A DNA stretch of 64,000 nt from Candidatus Pantoea bituminis (GTDB lineage Bacteria > Pseudomonadota > Gammaproteobacteria > Enterobacterales > Enterobacteriaceae): positions 806,001 through 870,000 of the forward strand of contig NZ_JAGTWO010000004.1 of the NCBI RefSeq assembly GCF_018842675.1. The letters run 5' to 3'. A program made the position numbers and the translations under genes. Under the pieces are notes generated by a model, which searched no databases, had not been told where the DNA came from, and was given only the letters and a program-made list of their open reading frames with translations. Shown here in pieces: positions 1 through 9,334 of the stretch (its first letter is position 1; every line of letters starts with the position of its first letter).

Positions 1-418
1 GATGCGGATAGCGATCCGCTAGTGCCGGATCCAGGCCAACATGGCGAAAGCCTTGATTGATACGATCGTCAATGTTGTCGCGCTTCAGCAATTTTAACGG
101 CTCGGCAAGGGTACGACGCAGGCGGTGACGCGGATGCAGCGAGGCGTAGGGATCTTGAAAAACCATCTGTACGTCGCGACGCAGTTCACCGGTAAACGGT
201 TTACCAGGCGCAACATCTTTACCCGCCAGCTGCATCTTGCCTTGCCAGTGCGGATTGAGTCCGGCCATAACCCACAGCAGCGACGATTTACCGCAGCCGG
301 ATGGGCCAACCAAACCAAAGCAGGCACCCGCTTCAACCTGGAGATTGACATCATGCACCACGGTACGCAGCTCGTAACCCTGCTTGTGCGCCACACTCAG
401 GTTCTGCAAATTAATCAC
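1..418 (-). CDS. Peptide-type ABC importer ATPase, DppF/OppF-like (partial, runs off window)
   Basis: This is the N-terminal part of an ABC ATPase; the C-terminus lies beyond position 1. Translation from a GTG at 418 gives [20 protein letters not shown], followed by the Walker A motif GPSGCGKSS and the Q-loop MVFQDPYASLHPRHRLR, which is typical of the dipeptide/oligopeptide/nickel ATPase family. The GTG is preceded by GGAGGTGA at good spacing, and the gene overlaps the end of the upstream ATPase gene by 8 bases, so translation is probably coupled. It would power the importer made by the next four genes at the inner membrane. The substrate cannot be read from the sequence; DppF, OppF or an opine/nickel relative are all possible. 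Confidence 0.85.
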   Translation of the reverse strand, partial: MINLQNLSVAHKQGYELRTVVHDVNLQVEAGACFGLVGPSGCGKSSLLWVMAGLNPHWQGKMQLAGKDVAPGKPFTGELRRDVQMVFQDPYASLHPRHRLRRTLAEPLKLLKRDNIDDRINQGFRHVGLDPALADRYPH

Positions 419-1265
419 GGTTCACCTCCAGCGCAGCACGATCCAACACCGGCAGCGTTTGGCCATGCGTAGCTTTGCTCGGGCGGCACGACCACAAGGT
501 GCGCGTATAAGGATGGGTGGCGTTAGGCAGCTCATTAGCCGGCAGCGTATCCAGCAGTTGGCCTTTGTACATCACCATCACGCGTTCGCAGTGCTCTGAA
601 ACCTGCTGAAGATCGTGGCTGATCAGCAACAAACCCATATTGCGCGCTTCGACTAAACCACGGATCAGCGCCAGCACCTGATCGCGCATAGCATGATCCA
701 GTGCGGATGTCGGTTCATCAGCAATCAGGAAATCGGGATCGGTGATCAAGGCGATCGCCAGCATCACGCGCTGGCCCATGCCGCCAGAAAGCTGGTGGGG
801 ATAGTTTTGCATCAGTCGACGTGGATCAGGTAATCCCACTGCATTGAGCATCTCGCACACTTTCTCTTTACGCTCAGCGCGGTTGAGGCGGCGATGCAGC
901 AGCAGCGGCTCCTCAACTTGCCAGCCGATTGTGCGGGTAGGATTGAGGGCATATTTCGGATCTTGCATCACCATCGCAACGCGGTTGCCGCGCAGCGTAT
1001 TCCAGTCTCGCTCACGTAACTTCAGCGCGTTTTCTCCGGCTATTTGCAGCTGTTTTGCCTGTAAATGCAGAGCAGGGGAGAGTAGGCCCATCAAGGAGCG
1101 AGCAGTCAGAGATTTACCCGAGCCAGATTCGCCCACTAGCGCCACGCGCTCACGACCAAGGGTAAAACTGATGTTATCTACCAGCAGCGCATCATCGCTA
1201 CGAATAGTGAGCGACTCGGCATGAAGTAAGACATTATTTTGCATGTCGGGTATCCAGTCGGTCAC
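411..1265 (-). CDS. Peptide-type ABC importer ATPase, DppD/OppD-like
   Basis: This is an ABC ATPase of about 284 residues with Walker [10 protein letters not shown]-loop [11 protein letters not shown], signature LSGGMGQR, Walker [13 protein letters not shown] and an H-loop ISHDL. The PTSALD form and the gene order mark the peptide/nickel importer class. At 284 residues it is shorter than E. coli DppD (about 327). The C-terminal oligopeptide-binding extension is therefore short, and I see no clear cysteine cluster in it. A GTG at 1265 or an ATG at 1244 (MQNNVLL) could start it; neither has a convincing ribosome site, and the gene overlaps the upstream permease by up to 32 bases. It pairs with the following ATPase as the heterodimeric motor. 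Confidence 0.88.
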   Translation of the reverse strand: MTDWIPDMQNNVLLHAESLTIRSDDALLVDNISFTLGRERVALVGESGSGKSLTARSLMGLLSPALHLQAKQLQIAGENALKLRERDWNTLRGNRVAMVMQDPKYALNPTRTIGWQVEEPLLLHRRLNRAERKEKVCEMLNAVGLPDPRRLMQNYPHQLSGGMGQRVMLAIALITDPDFLIADEPTSALDHAMRDQVLALIRGLVEARNMGLLLISHDLQQVSEHCERVMVMYKGQLLDTLPANELPNATHPYTRTLWSCRPSKATHGQTLPVLDRAALEVNRD

Positions 1266-2091
1266 GCAGGCCGTCGCCTGTCAGATTAAAAGCGAGGCTG
1301 GCGAACAGAATCGCGGCGCCCGGAGCGGCAGCAACCCACCATTGGTCGAAAATGACTTTACTGCCTTCCGCGACCATTGAACCCCATTCAGCCGTTGGCG
1401 GCTGTACGCCCATGCCAAGAAAGCCGAGGCCAGCAGCAGAAAGAATAATACCGCCCAGACTCAGGGCCGCTCGCACCACCGCTGTCGGCATGCAAAGTGG
1501 CAGAATATGACCAAACATCAGGCGGAAGCCGGTAATACCCTGCATACGTGCGGCGGCAAGGTAATCACTGCGGCGCAGCGCCAGCGTTTCAGCACGAGCC
1601 TGACGCGCAAACGGTGGCCAACTGGTCAGCGCCAGCGCCAGTGCGCCGTTCATTAACCCCGGCCCCATAATTGACACCAGCGCCAGTGCAATCACCAGAT
1701 TCGGCAGCGACAGGAAGATATCGGTGATGCGCATCAGCACACGCTCCGTCCAGCCACCGACGTAACCTGCGGTAATGCCAATCAGCAGACCAACCGGGAT
1801 GGTTAGAATCAAAATCAACGACACCAGCAGTAGCGTTGGGCGCGCACCGTAAATCACGCGGGACAGCAAATCGCGACCAAAGCCGTCAGTGCCGAACCAG
1901 TGCAGCGCGGAAGGCGGCAGCAGGCGATTCGATATGGTTTGCAGGTTGGGATCGTAAGGCGAAAGCAGCGGAGCCAGCAGCGCCATCAGGATCAGGATCG
2001 CCACTAACGTCAGACCAATCGTTAATGAGGTGACGCGGCGTTGGCGGCGTCGAGGCCGCACAGTTTCAAGTTCAGAGAGTTGTTGCGTCAT
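1234..2091 (-). CDS. Peptide-type ABC importer permease, DppC-like
   Basis: This is a 285-residue inner-membrane permease. It has a hydrophobic segment after a basic N-terminus (about residues 22-45), then the DppC-type sequence HWFGTDGFGRDLLSRVIYGAR and several further membrane segments. The EAA-loop region, around RSDYLAAARMQG, contacts the ATPase. The N-terminal region before the DGFGRD motif and the length are normal for the DppC/OppC/NikC family. It overlaps the upstream DppB-like gene by 4 bases (ATGA-type) and the downstream ATPase gene, so the five genes are one operon. It forms the import channel with the DppB-like partner. Confidence 0.9.
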   Translation of the reverse strand: MTQQLSELETVRPRRRQRRVTSLTIGLTLVAILILMALLAPLLSPYDPNLQTISNRLLPPSALHWFGTDGFGRDLLSRVIYGARPTLLLVSLILILTIPVGLLIGITAGYVGGWTERVLMRITDIFLSLPNLVIALALVSIMGPGLMNGALALALTSWPPFARQARAETLALRRSDYLAAARMQGITGFRLMFGHILPLCMPTAVVRAALSLGGIILSAAGLGFLGMGVQPPTAEWGSMVAEGSKVIFDQWWVAAAPGAAILFASLAFNLTGDGLRDRLDTRHAK

Positions 2092-3140
2092 CGGGTTCTC
2101 GGATCGGTTAACCAGGTAAGGGCATCCGCCAGCGCATTAATTAAAATAAAGCAGCCGCCAATCAGTAATGTGGCACCCAGGATTGCGGGCACATCGCCGG
2201 AGAACAGCGCATTGGTCATGTAGCGACCGACGCCAGGCCAGGCAAACACGGTTTCGGTTAGCACTGAACCTTCCAGCAGCGTGGCGTAGGAAAGGGCAAT
2301 CACCGTGACCAGCGTGCCAAGTACGTTAGGGAAGATATGACGCAGCAGGATACGAACGCGTCCGGCACCTTTGGCGCGAGCCAGCGTCACATACTCTTTA
2401 CTGCTCTCTTCCAGCAGTGCAGCACGCAACAGGCGCGTAATACCTGCCATCGCCAGCAGGCCCAAAATCACTACCGGCAACCATAAGTGCGCAATCGCAT
2501 TACGGAACATCTCCGGCTCGCCCGACAGCCAGCTGTCGATCAACACAAAACCGGTTTTTGGCTCCAGCGTATAAACCCAGATATCATCCAGTCGTCCCGG
2601 TCCGGCTGACCAATGCAGCACGGCGTAAAAGAGCAACATGCCCAGCAGGCCGAGCCAGAACACTGGCACTGAATAGCCCAACAGTGAAATAAAGCGAGCG
2701 ATGTTATCGATGATGCTGCCTGGCTTCCATGCCGCAAGTAACGCCAGGCTAACACCAAACACTACCGCGAAGATCATTGCGCAGCTGGCCAGTTCAATCG
2801 TCGCCGGGAAAGTCTGCATCAAATCATTGCTGACCGGCTGGTTAGTCAACCGTGACACACCCAGATCGCCCCGCGCCAGATGCTCAATGTAGTGCCAGAA
2901 CTGCATTAATACTGGCTGATCCAGACCCAGCTCGTGGCGTACCTGCTCATAGGTCGCTTCGCTGGCGTGATCGCCCGCAATCTGCTGCACCGGATCGATC
3001 GGTGAAAGGTGCGACAACATAAAGGTGAAGGCGAGCAGGCCGAGCAACGTCACCAGCAGCGACAGCAAGCTGGTGGAAACGCGCCCGGCACGCTGCCAAA
3101 AATGCCGGGCGAACCCGGCAGAGTGGGCAGAATTTGCCAT
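2088..3140 (-). CDS. Peptide-type ABC importer permease, DppB-like
   Basis: This is a 350-residue membrane permease with a long N-terminal membrane segment and the family sequence LGLDQPVLMQFWHYIEHLARGDLG. Further membrane helices follow, and the conserved C-terminal block YVTLARAKGAGRVRILLRHIFPN is the EAA loop. It matches DppB/OppB/NikB in length and layout. Its start overlaps the last base of the substrate-binding-protein gene, and its end overlaps the DppC-like gene by 4 bases, a tight operon. Its predicted role is one half of the inner-membrane channel. Confidence 0.9.
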   Translation of the reverse strand: MANSAHSAGFARHFWQRAGRVSTSLLSLLVTLLGLLAFTFMLSHLSPIDPVQQIAGDHASEATYEQVRHELGLDQPVLMQFWHYIEHLARGDLGVSRLTNQPVSNDLMQTFPATIELASCAMIFAVVFGVSLALLAAWKPGSIIDNIARFISLLGYSVPVFWLGLLGMLLFYAVLHWSAGPGRLDDIWVYTLEPKTGFVLIDSWLSGEPEMFRNAIAHLWLPVVILGLLAMAGITRLLRAALLEESSKEYVTLARAKGAGRVRILLRHIFPNVLGTLVTVIALSYATLLEGSVLTETVFAWPGVGRYMTNALFSGDVPAILGATLLIGGCFILINALADALTWLTDPRTR

Positions 3141-4708
3141 TACTTCGTAACCTGCGAGTAGTAAACCATGTCAGGGTTGATGCCCTGTACATAGCCTTTG
3201 AGGTTATCACGCAGAGCAATCAGGTTTTTCGCCTGCATACCAATCACATACGGCGAGTTCTTCAGCACTTCGCGCTGCATAGCTTCATATAATGCAACGC
3301 GCTTCGCTGGATCGCTTTCAGCGGTTGCGGCTAATACCTGCTTATTCAGTTCCGGGATATGCCAGTCTGATCGATAAGCCAGGGTTTTGCTGCCATCTTC
3401 CGGGTTATAAGCGTAAGAAGCGGCGTTGGTGTTCGGATCGAAATAGTCGGAACCCCATGCATTGAGCGTAGCCTGGTATTGATGCGCTTTTACTTTAGTT
3501 GAGACTTCAGAGCTTAATCCCGGCACCACGTCCACTTTCACGCCGCCTTTGGCGAAGCTGCCTTGTAACGCTTGCGCGATATCAAGGTATGGCGGTTGAT
3601 TGCTGGTAGAAAGCGTAAAGGAGACGTTGTTTAAACCCGCTTTTTTCAGAATCGCTTTGGCTTTTTCAGGATCATAGCTGTAGGGCGTATCGTTCAGCGC
3701 GCCGAGGAAACCTTTCGGCAGGAAAGTCTGATGCACATCAAACTGGCCTTTCAGCAAGTCATTGGCGATGCCGTTATAATCCCACAGGTAACGCGCTGCT
3801 TCCCAAAACGCCGGATTTTTCAGCGTATCATTGGCGCCTATATTGAACTGAATATAGTAAAGTGACGCCATTGGAATGGCTTCGGTCTTCACGCCAGCTT
3901 TACCTTTAAGTGAAGCAATCTGGTCAGCACCCAGGTTGCGGGCAATATCCGCATCACCTTGCTCCAGCAACAGACGGCGAGCAGCGGGTTCCGGTACGTT
4001 TTTAATTAAAATGTTTTTCAGCTTTGGCGCACCTGCAGGTGAGGTTGGGTTGGCGCTCAGCAACACCACTTCATGCAGAACGACTTTGCGGATCTGGTAA
4101 GGACCGCTGCCTGCTGAATGCGTTGCTAACCACTGATTACCGAAGTCACCATTCTTTGCATTCGCCATCACCGTTTTTTCATCAACAATGGATGAAACCG
4201 GCGCAGAAAGCAGGCTCAGAACGTATGTTGGGCTGACGTTAGCACTCCAGCTAATCTGAACATGATTGTCATCGACTTTCTTCAGGAAAGTATCAACGTT
4301 GTCTTTGTTCCAGCCGAGCTGGGTAAGAATAAAAGAAGGATCAAGGTTCAGCTTGACCACGCGACCCAACGAGAAGATCACATCTTCTGGACGCAGCGGA
4401 TTGCCGCTGGCAAATTTCGCATCTTTACGCAGCTCAAACGTCATACTGCGATTGTCGCTGCCAGCTTGCCAGGAAGTGGCTAATGTCGGCTGCAGATCGA
4501 TAGGATTTTGCGGATCAGACTGCACCAGACGTTGATAGATATTGGTAAAAGCCTGCACGGTGGTAAGTTCAAAACCTTTGGCCGGATCAAAACTGTCGGC
4601 ATCATCAGTTGATTGAGCAATCACCAGCGTATCTTTTGGCGTGGCGGCATGGGCTGTGAAGGCTGCAGCCAGCGTCATTGCCAGCAGTGATGGAATTATT
4701 GTTTTCAT
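3140..4708 (-). CDS. Periplasmic substrate-binding protein of the ABC importer (SBP family 5)
   Basis: This is a 522-residue extracytoplasmic solute-binding protein. I chose the ATG at 4708 because it begins a clear signal peptide (MKTIIPSLLAMTLAAAFTAHA, cleavage before ATPKD) and is preceded by AAGGAAATTTC. An in-frame start further upstream would bury the signal sequence. Family-5 features include the region SDDADSFDPAKGFELTTVQAFTNIYQRLV (residues shown in part), VIFSLGRVV and a C-terminal NLKGYVQG. It delivers a peptide or similar ligand to the permeases encoded downstream. It is the first gene of the operon. The ligand is not evident from sequence. Confidence 0.9.
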   Translation of the reverse strand: MKTIIPSLLAMTLAAAFTAHAATPKDTLVIAQSTDDADSFDPAKGFELTTVQAFTNIYQRLVQSDPQNPIDLQPTLATSWQAGSDNRSMTFELRKDAKFASGNPLRPEDVIFSLGRVVKLNLDPSFILTQLGWNKDNVDTFLKKVDDNHVQISWSANVSPTYVLSLLSAPVSSIVDEKTVMANAKNGDFGNQWLATHSAGSGPYQIRKVVLHEVVLLSANPTSPAGAPKLKNILIKNVPEPAARRLLLEQGDADIARNLGADQIASLKGKAGVKTEAIPMASLYYIQFNIGANDTLKNPAFWEAARYLWDYNGIANDLLKGQFDVHQTFLPKGFLGALNDTPYSYDPEKAKAILKKAGLNNVSFTLSTSNQPPYLDIAQALQGSFAKGGVKVDVVPGLSSEVSTKVKAHQYQATLNAWGSDYFDPNTNAASYAYNPEDGSKTLAYRSDWHIPELNKQVLAATAESDPAKRVALYEAMQREVLKNSPYVIGMQAKNLIALRDNLKGYVQGINPDMVYYSQVTK

Positions 4709-5215
4709 GAAATTTCCTTGCCTAAAAAAAGTAACGCGAGTGTACGAAAGGGCCGAGACGAAGAATAGTCGAAAATAGGCTAATGATATGCAAAAAAGGT
4801 ATAAGGCTGACGATGCAGTTATAAGCGTGTGGGCAGACATTATGTTCAAACGCTACAAGCGTAATAGAGCCGAGAAAAAATGCATACTTCTGTTAGCGGT
4901 TATTAGCGCATTAATAACCTAATCCGGTGGCACGATTTTATTTTAAGGGGATTTATCGATCTTTTTTCAATCAGTTTGAGTAAATAGAAAAGTTTCGGAT
5001 CTTTGCGTGAACGTATATTTAATAAGGGTGGTTAAAATAAAAAATCGTGTTCCACTCTTTTAAACGGTTGAATGGATTTGTCTTTTTTAATAGGGAGTTT
5101 AAGTTTTAACCCGCTTTGTCGCTTTAGGTGAATAGGCACGTCATTTCAGTGAGTAAGTCAGTATCAGGCTTGCCCGCAGGTGATATTTATTAACTGTAAA
5201 AGATATGATGGCATT
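4709..5215. other. AT-rich divergent intergenic region
   Basis: About 500 bases lie between the minus-strand transporter operon and the plus-strand glycosyltransferase. The stretch is clearly AT-rich (many TTTTAA, AAAATAAA runs) compared with its neighbours. No convincing gene, RNA or palindromic operator is visible. It must hold the promoters of both flanking units, but I cannot assign them with confidence. Confidence 0.5.
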
Positions 5216-7025
5216 ATGACGATGATAAACTGGCAGGTTATTGATAAATTCATATTAATAATACTTGATGGAGATCAAGGCCGCTGGGCGTTCCTCGCTG
5301 ACCAATTGCGTTCTTTGGGGGTACCTGATGATAAAATTGTTCGTATTGAAACGCCATCAGGTGAATCTTCAGCTTGTCATCGGTCTCAATCACATATTAA
5401 TGCAGTAGAGATGGCGCAAACGCAGGGTTGGCATAATGCTTTTATCATTGAGGATGATTTTTGTTTTAATGAGTGTGAAAGTAATTATGAAAATATAAAA
5501 CGCTTTCTCAATGCGTTATCGAAGATAAAATGGAGTGTTGCGCTCTTCGCTGCAAATTACTATAAAGTCACTCCGGTTAAAACGGTTGATTATCTGGTCC
5601 GCGTTAATGTCGCGAGTTCTTCCTGTGCCTACGTGGTTAATAAAGATTATTACACCTCGTTATTAACCAATTACCGCTGTGGATTACAAGCCTTGCTTCA
5701 GGGAAAAAGTGAGCAAGAGTATGCTTTGGACGTAAACTGGCACACAGGTATGCATCGGGATTTATGGTTAGGCATTTTCCCCACTAGCGGCAGCCCTTTT
5801 ACTGATAAAAGCATGAATGAAAAGAGTGATTGTCGCTCGCAGTTTAACAAGCCATTACACGAAATTGTCTCTCCTGCAAAATTATCACCTTCACCCTCTG
5901 GCCCAATCAAAGTGGACTTTTACTTCCAGTGGCCGCCAGGATGGACAAATTTTGAATCGGTGATTGATGCTATGCGCAGTAATCCCGCTTTTGATTGTCG
6001 TATTGTTGTTGTGCCCTATCTGAACTTCAACGCCACCGATCTAAGGGGTGATCTCCAGCGCGGCATACTCAAAGAGAGGTCGCTCGATTACATTGGTTTC
6101 GAGGATTATTCGCTGGATTCACGCCAGCCTGATGTCGTTTTCCTGCAGAATCCTTATGACGAAGCGAGGCCAGAAGCTTTTCGCAGCGAATATCTGTATC
6201 AGCGTGGCGTTAAAATTGCCTATATTCCTTATGCGCTCGATACAGGCATCGGTGAAGAAACCATGGTGTATCAATACAATTTGCTATGTCAAAATTTAGC
6301 GACATGGATTTTCTCTCGCTCCGAAAGACACAGAAAAGAGTTCGCGTCTCAATGCCATGCAGGTAATAAGCATGTCTATGTCACAGGGCATCCTAAATTT
6401 GATTATTACGATCGCCGTTATGGTTTTGATGAAGAGAATAAAACGAAGGGGAAGGTTAAAACGTTTCTATGGACACCGCATTTTATCCTGCCGGGAAACC
6501 GGAAGATGTACAGCACATTTAATATTTATCATGCGGCAATCATAAAACTGATTGAACGTGATGATGTTCATGTGATCATTCGTCCTCATCCTTTGCTAAA
6601 ACAGTGGTTGAATGTGGCAAGTCAAAAGACTCAGGATAACTACCAAAAGCTCGTTGATATCTCAAAGACCCGGAGTAATGTTAGCTGGGACTTCAGTCAT
6701 GATTATAAATCTTCATTCTCCCAATCTGATGCGCTTATTGCTGATATGGGATCTTTTTACTTGAATACCTCCCTCGAAAAAGCCCATTCTTTATCTAACC
6801 CATAAGACGTGTTACGGACTGAATAAAACCGCAGATTTTATTTATGATGCCTATGATGTGGCAAGGAATGAAAAGGATATTGCACGATTTGTAGAAAATA
6901 TTGTCAACCATCGCGATCCAATGCGGTTAAAACGTGAAAAGGTTTTACAGGAAGAGTTACAAATAGATGATGTAACCGTAGGCGAGAAAATTACAGATAT
7001 TATCTACCAGTCGTTAAGAGATTAG
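5216..7025 (+). CDS. Two-domain glycosyltransferase: GT25-like N-terminus plus TagF/CDP-glycerol-transferase-like C-terminus (one-base frameshift)
   Basis: About 602 residues after frame repair. Residues about 10-200 resemble GT25 lipooligosaccharide transferases, with LIILDGDQGRWAFLADQLR and the acidic motif FIIEDDF. Residues about 240-590 resemble the CDP-glycerol glycerophosphotransferase/TagF fold, with VTGHPKFDYYDRRY, IIRPHPLL and SDALIADMGSFYLNTS. The frame breaks in an A run at 6777-6781. Removing one A continues the protein as EKPILYLTHKTCYGLNKTADF to a stop at 7025, exactly where the family expects KPIL. The ATG at 5216 gives the family-like start; an in-frame GTG at 5180 lacks a ribosome site. 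It probably decorates a cell-surface glycan. The acceptor is unknown. Low GC suggests acquisition. Confidence 0.7.
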
Positions 7026-7212
7026 GGGTTAGTTTAAGCGTTAATAATGTCAATGAAATTGATATTCTAAATCAATCGTTGGTAGGCTTTGATATTACAC
7101 TTGATTAAAAAGCGTAAAATTACGCTGCTAATATTGTTGCAACTCTTGATGAAGTTGAATATCGTCCATTGATGCTTTACTGGCGTAACGTACTCAATGA
7201 ATGGGAAATCTA

Positions 7213-7842
7213 ATGGCTGTAGCCTGCTTACACACCGCCGCGAGTAATATCGCTATTTTTGACGATGCAGCCTGTAAACTCAACATTCCCGCTATTCATT
7301 TAAGTCATCTAGTCGTGCCGCACTGGTTGGCTGAAGCTGAGCAGGCGGGCGGATTGACGGTGGAACTAAAGCAGCAATTGGTCTCTTTTATTCAGTCGAT
7401 AATGCCTCATTTTGACGCAGTTTTGATCACCTGTTCAACGCTGGGTGCAGTAGCTGAAAATTTCCCTTGTTTGGAAAAGAGATGCGCAGTGTACCGAACC
7501 GATCAAATGTTGGCAGATGCATTAGGTGATCGTCCTGGAAAGTCGGTGGTGCTTTATGCCGCACCGTCTACATTAGCGACCACGACAGCCCTTTTTTGTG
7601 GAGATACGACACGGTTACAGCCTGAAGTACGACTGGTATCGGAAGCATGGCAGATCTTTAAATCAGGCGATCGAGATAGCTATCTTGCGTTAATAGCTGA
7701 AGCGATCAAAAAAGCATTAGATGAGGGAGCAGATAATGTTGCCCTTGCACAAGTCTCTATGGCACCAGCGATTAAAGCTTTTACGGGTGATGCTCGTGTA
7801 TTAGCAAGCCCACATCTCAGTTTACAACGCTGCTTTGGCTAA
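7213..7842 (+). CDS. Aspartate/glutamate racemase-family protein
   Basis: About 209 residues. The family pattern is seen in MAVACLHTAASNIAIFDDA, which matches the common opening of this family, and in the first cysteine motif VLITCSTLGAVAENF. The second half has VALAQVSMAPAI where classical Asp/Glu racemases carry a second catalytic cysteine, so racemase activity is doubtful. Hydantoin-racemase or isomerase-like relatives also vary here. I chose ATG 7213 because GGGAAA precedes it; an ATG at 7201 would add MGNL without a ribosome site. It stands alone between the glycosyltransferase and a strong terminator. Confidence 0.75.
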   Translation: MAVACLHTAASNIAIFDDAACKLNIPAIHLSHLVVPHWLAEAEQAGGLTVELKQQLVSFIQSIMPHFDAVLITCSTLGAVAENFPCLEKRCAVYRTDQMLADALGDRPGKSVVLYAAPSTLATTTALFCGDTTRLQPEVRLVSEAWQIFKSGDRDSYLALIAEAIKKALDEGADNVALAQVSMAPAIKAFTGDARVLASPHLSLQRCFG

Positions 7843-7865
7843 AAGTTACTGTGGGTATCAAAGAC

Positions 7866-7893
7866 AAAAAAGCCCGCTTTCACGGGCTTTTTT
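7866..7893. terminator. Bidirectional rho-independent terminator
   Basis: The stem AGCCCG/CGGGCT has a short loop and is flanked by A6 on the left and T6 on the right. It can therefore end the plus-strand racemase gene and the minus-strand RIO kinase gene, which converge here. Confidence 0.85.
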
Positions 7894-8011
7894 AAATGAG
7901 ATAGCTTAATTCGACTGGAGCAGATTGCGTGTATTCAGCGTCTGGCTGCTTCTCTTTCCACGATTCTTTTCTGCTGCTAAAGCACCTCAGCGACGCATAT
8001 CGTTCTGGCAT

Positions 8012-8866
8012 TTATTCATCGTCTCGCTCTTTATTTGCGCGCTGCCGCTCGTAAAACTCATCTTCCGCTGCAATGATTTCATCCATCAACGAATCCATAT
8101 CCACTGTGTGATTCTCTTCGACGAAGAGACCGGTTAGCGGTGTTTCTGGCGTTAATTTTCCATCTTCATATAACAGCCAAATCTCTTTCGCATAACGCGT
8201 TTGCAATAATTGCGGTGCGAACTGACCATAATAAGCGGTGATGTTATTCACATCGCGTTCAAACATTGATTGAGCATGGTTGTTAGCAGCGGCGTCTACC
8301 GCCTGCGGCAAGTCGATAATTACCGGGCCATTCGCATCGAGCAACACGTTAAATTCTGATAAGTCGCCATGTACGATGCCTACACACAACATGCGCACAA
8401 TATTGCGAATCATGGTATCGAAATCAGCAATGGCACTTTCTTCTGTTAAGGTCACATCGCTAAGACGAGGAGCGACCATACCTTCAACATCCGTGACCAG
8501 CTCCATCAGTAACACGCCGTCGATACACATATAAGGCTGTGGTACGCGCACACCCGCGTTAGCCAGACGGAACAACGCATCGACCTCCGCCATTTGCCAG
8601 GACTCTTCTTGCTGCTTGCGTCCGAATTTGGAACCTTTTTGCATTGCACGGCTATTACGCGAATTACGGACTTTACGACCTTCCTGGTACTGCACGGCTT
8701 GCTTAAAGCTACGTTGCGTTGCTTCTTTGTACACTTTGGCGCACTGGATTTTGTCACCACATAAGACAGTGTACACGTCTGCTTCTTTGCCGCTTTTTAG
8801 ACGCTGGAGCACTTCGTCTATCAGGCCGTCATCGACCAGCGGTTGGATTCTGTTTGGGATTTTCAT
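8012..8866 (-). CDS. RIO1-like serine/threonine protein kinase
   Basis: This is a 284-residue atypical protein kinase of the RIO family. It has an ATP-loop-like SGKEADVY, the catalytic loop VHGDLSEFNVLL (HGDxxxxN) and the metal-binding loop IIDLPQAVD. The basic stretch KVRNSRNSRAMQKGSKFGRKQQ is also typical of bacterial RIO1-like proteins (the PA4780 type). In archaea and eukaryotes RIO kinases act in ribosome maturation; the bacterial role is not settled. It is a single gene read from an ATG at 8866. Downstream it shares the terminator at 7866-7893. Confidence 0.88.
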   Translation of the reverse strand: MKIPNRIQPLVDDGLIDEVLQRLKSGKEADVYTVLCGDKIQCAKVYKEATQRSFKQAVQYQEGRKVRNSRNSRAMQKGSKFGRKQQEESWQMAEVDALFRLANAGVRVPQPYMCIDGVLLMELVTDVEGMVAPRLSDVTLTEESAIADFDTMIRNIVRMLCVGIVHGDLSEFNVLLDANGPVIIDLPQAVDAAANNHAQSMFERDVNNITAYYGQFAPQLLQTRYAKEIWLLYEDGKLTPETPLTGLFVEENHTVDMDSLMDEIIAAEDEFYERQRANKERDDE

Positions 8867-9074
8867 GCGGCTTTATACCTTATTTCAGCCGCTTTTCGTA
8901 TCAATAACACAAACGGTGATACTGGAAAAAATTGGCAGAGTTTGGACAGTGGCTATCATTGGGTTTTCGTCGTTTAGGCATCACGAAAACAATCACATTT
9001 TACGAGGTACTTCTCAAGGTGTCTAAAAAGTTTGGATTTATTCAGGAAAATTCAGATTTCGCAGCGCTAATTTA

Positions 9075-9162
9075 AGACACAAAAAAGCCCGCAGGGCTTG
9101 CGCCGTGCGGGCTCTTAGGACTTCATCGGATGACTCTGGTGATCAACGATGGGGGATTTTGG
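9075..9162. repeat. Left end direct repeat (attL side) of the ssrA-inserted satellite
   Basis: These 88 bases match 16240-16327 without gaps, with four mismatches. The copy contains the same rho-independent terminator that follows ssrA and ends at the GG of the ssrA CCA. Just beyond it (about 9163-9181) a degenerate remnant of the ssrA 3' end follows (GCTGGCGGAATCTGAA versus the real GCTGGCGGGAGTTGAA, three bases missing next to CCA). It marks the left boundary of the element. Confidence 0.85.
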
Positions 9163-9232
9163 GCTGGCGGAATCTGAATAGGTGTCGCAACCTCATGAAA
9201 ATAAGTGTTTTTCGACAGTTCAACTTTGATTT

Positions 9233-9257
9233 GTGTACCTAATCGTGTACCAATTAT
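9233..9257. promoter_or_regulatory. Possible integrase arm-type sites, left end
   Basis: Two GTGTACC motifs lie 12 bases apart (9233 and 9245), followed by AATTAT. A near-identical unit occurs inside the right end at 16181-16205. Paired repeats just inside both ends of an integrase element are typical of arm-binding or excisionase sites. The function is inferred. Confidence 0.45.
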
Positions 9258-9334
9258 TGGATCTCATACCCCGGAACGGCAGGGCAAGGATAACGAATGC
9301 CCGGCGTTAATTCCAAAATAAAATGATTTTAGAG

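Noticed and set aside
94..396. Minus-strand frame of about 100 codons at the left edge
   Set aside because: It is a shadow of the ABC ATPase (GTG 418), whose own frame shows Walker A and the Q-loop without a break.
4709..4849. Upstream extension of the substrate-binding protein
   Set aside because: It would hide the signal peptide; ATG 4708 has a ribosome site.
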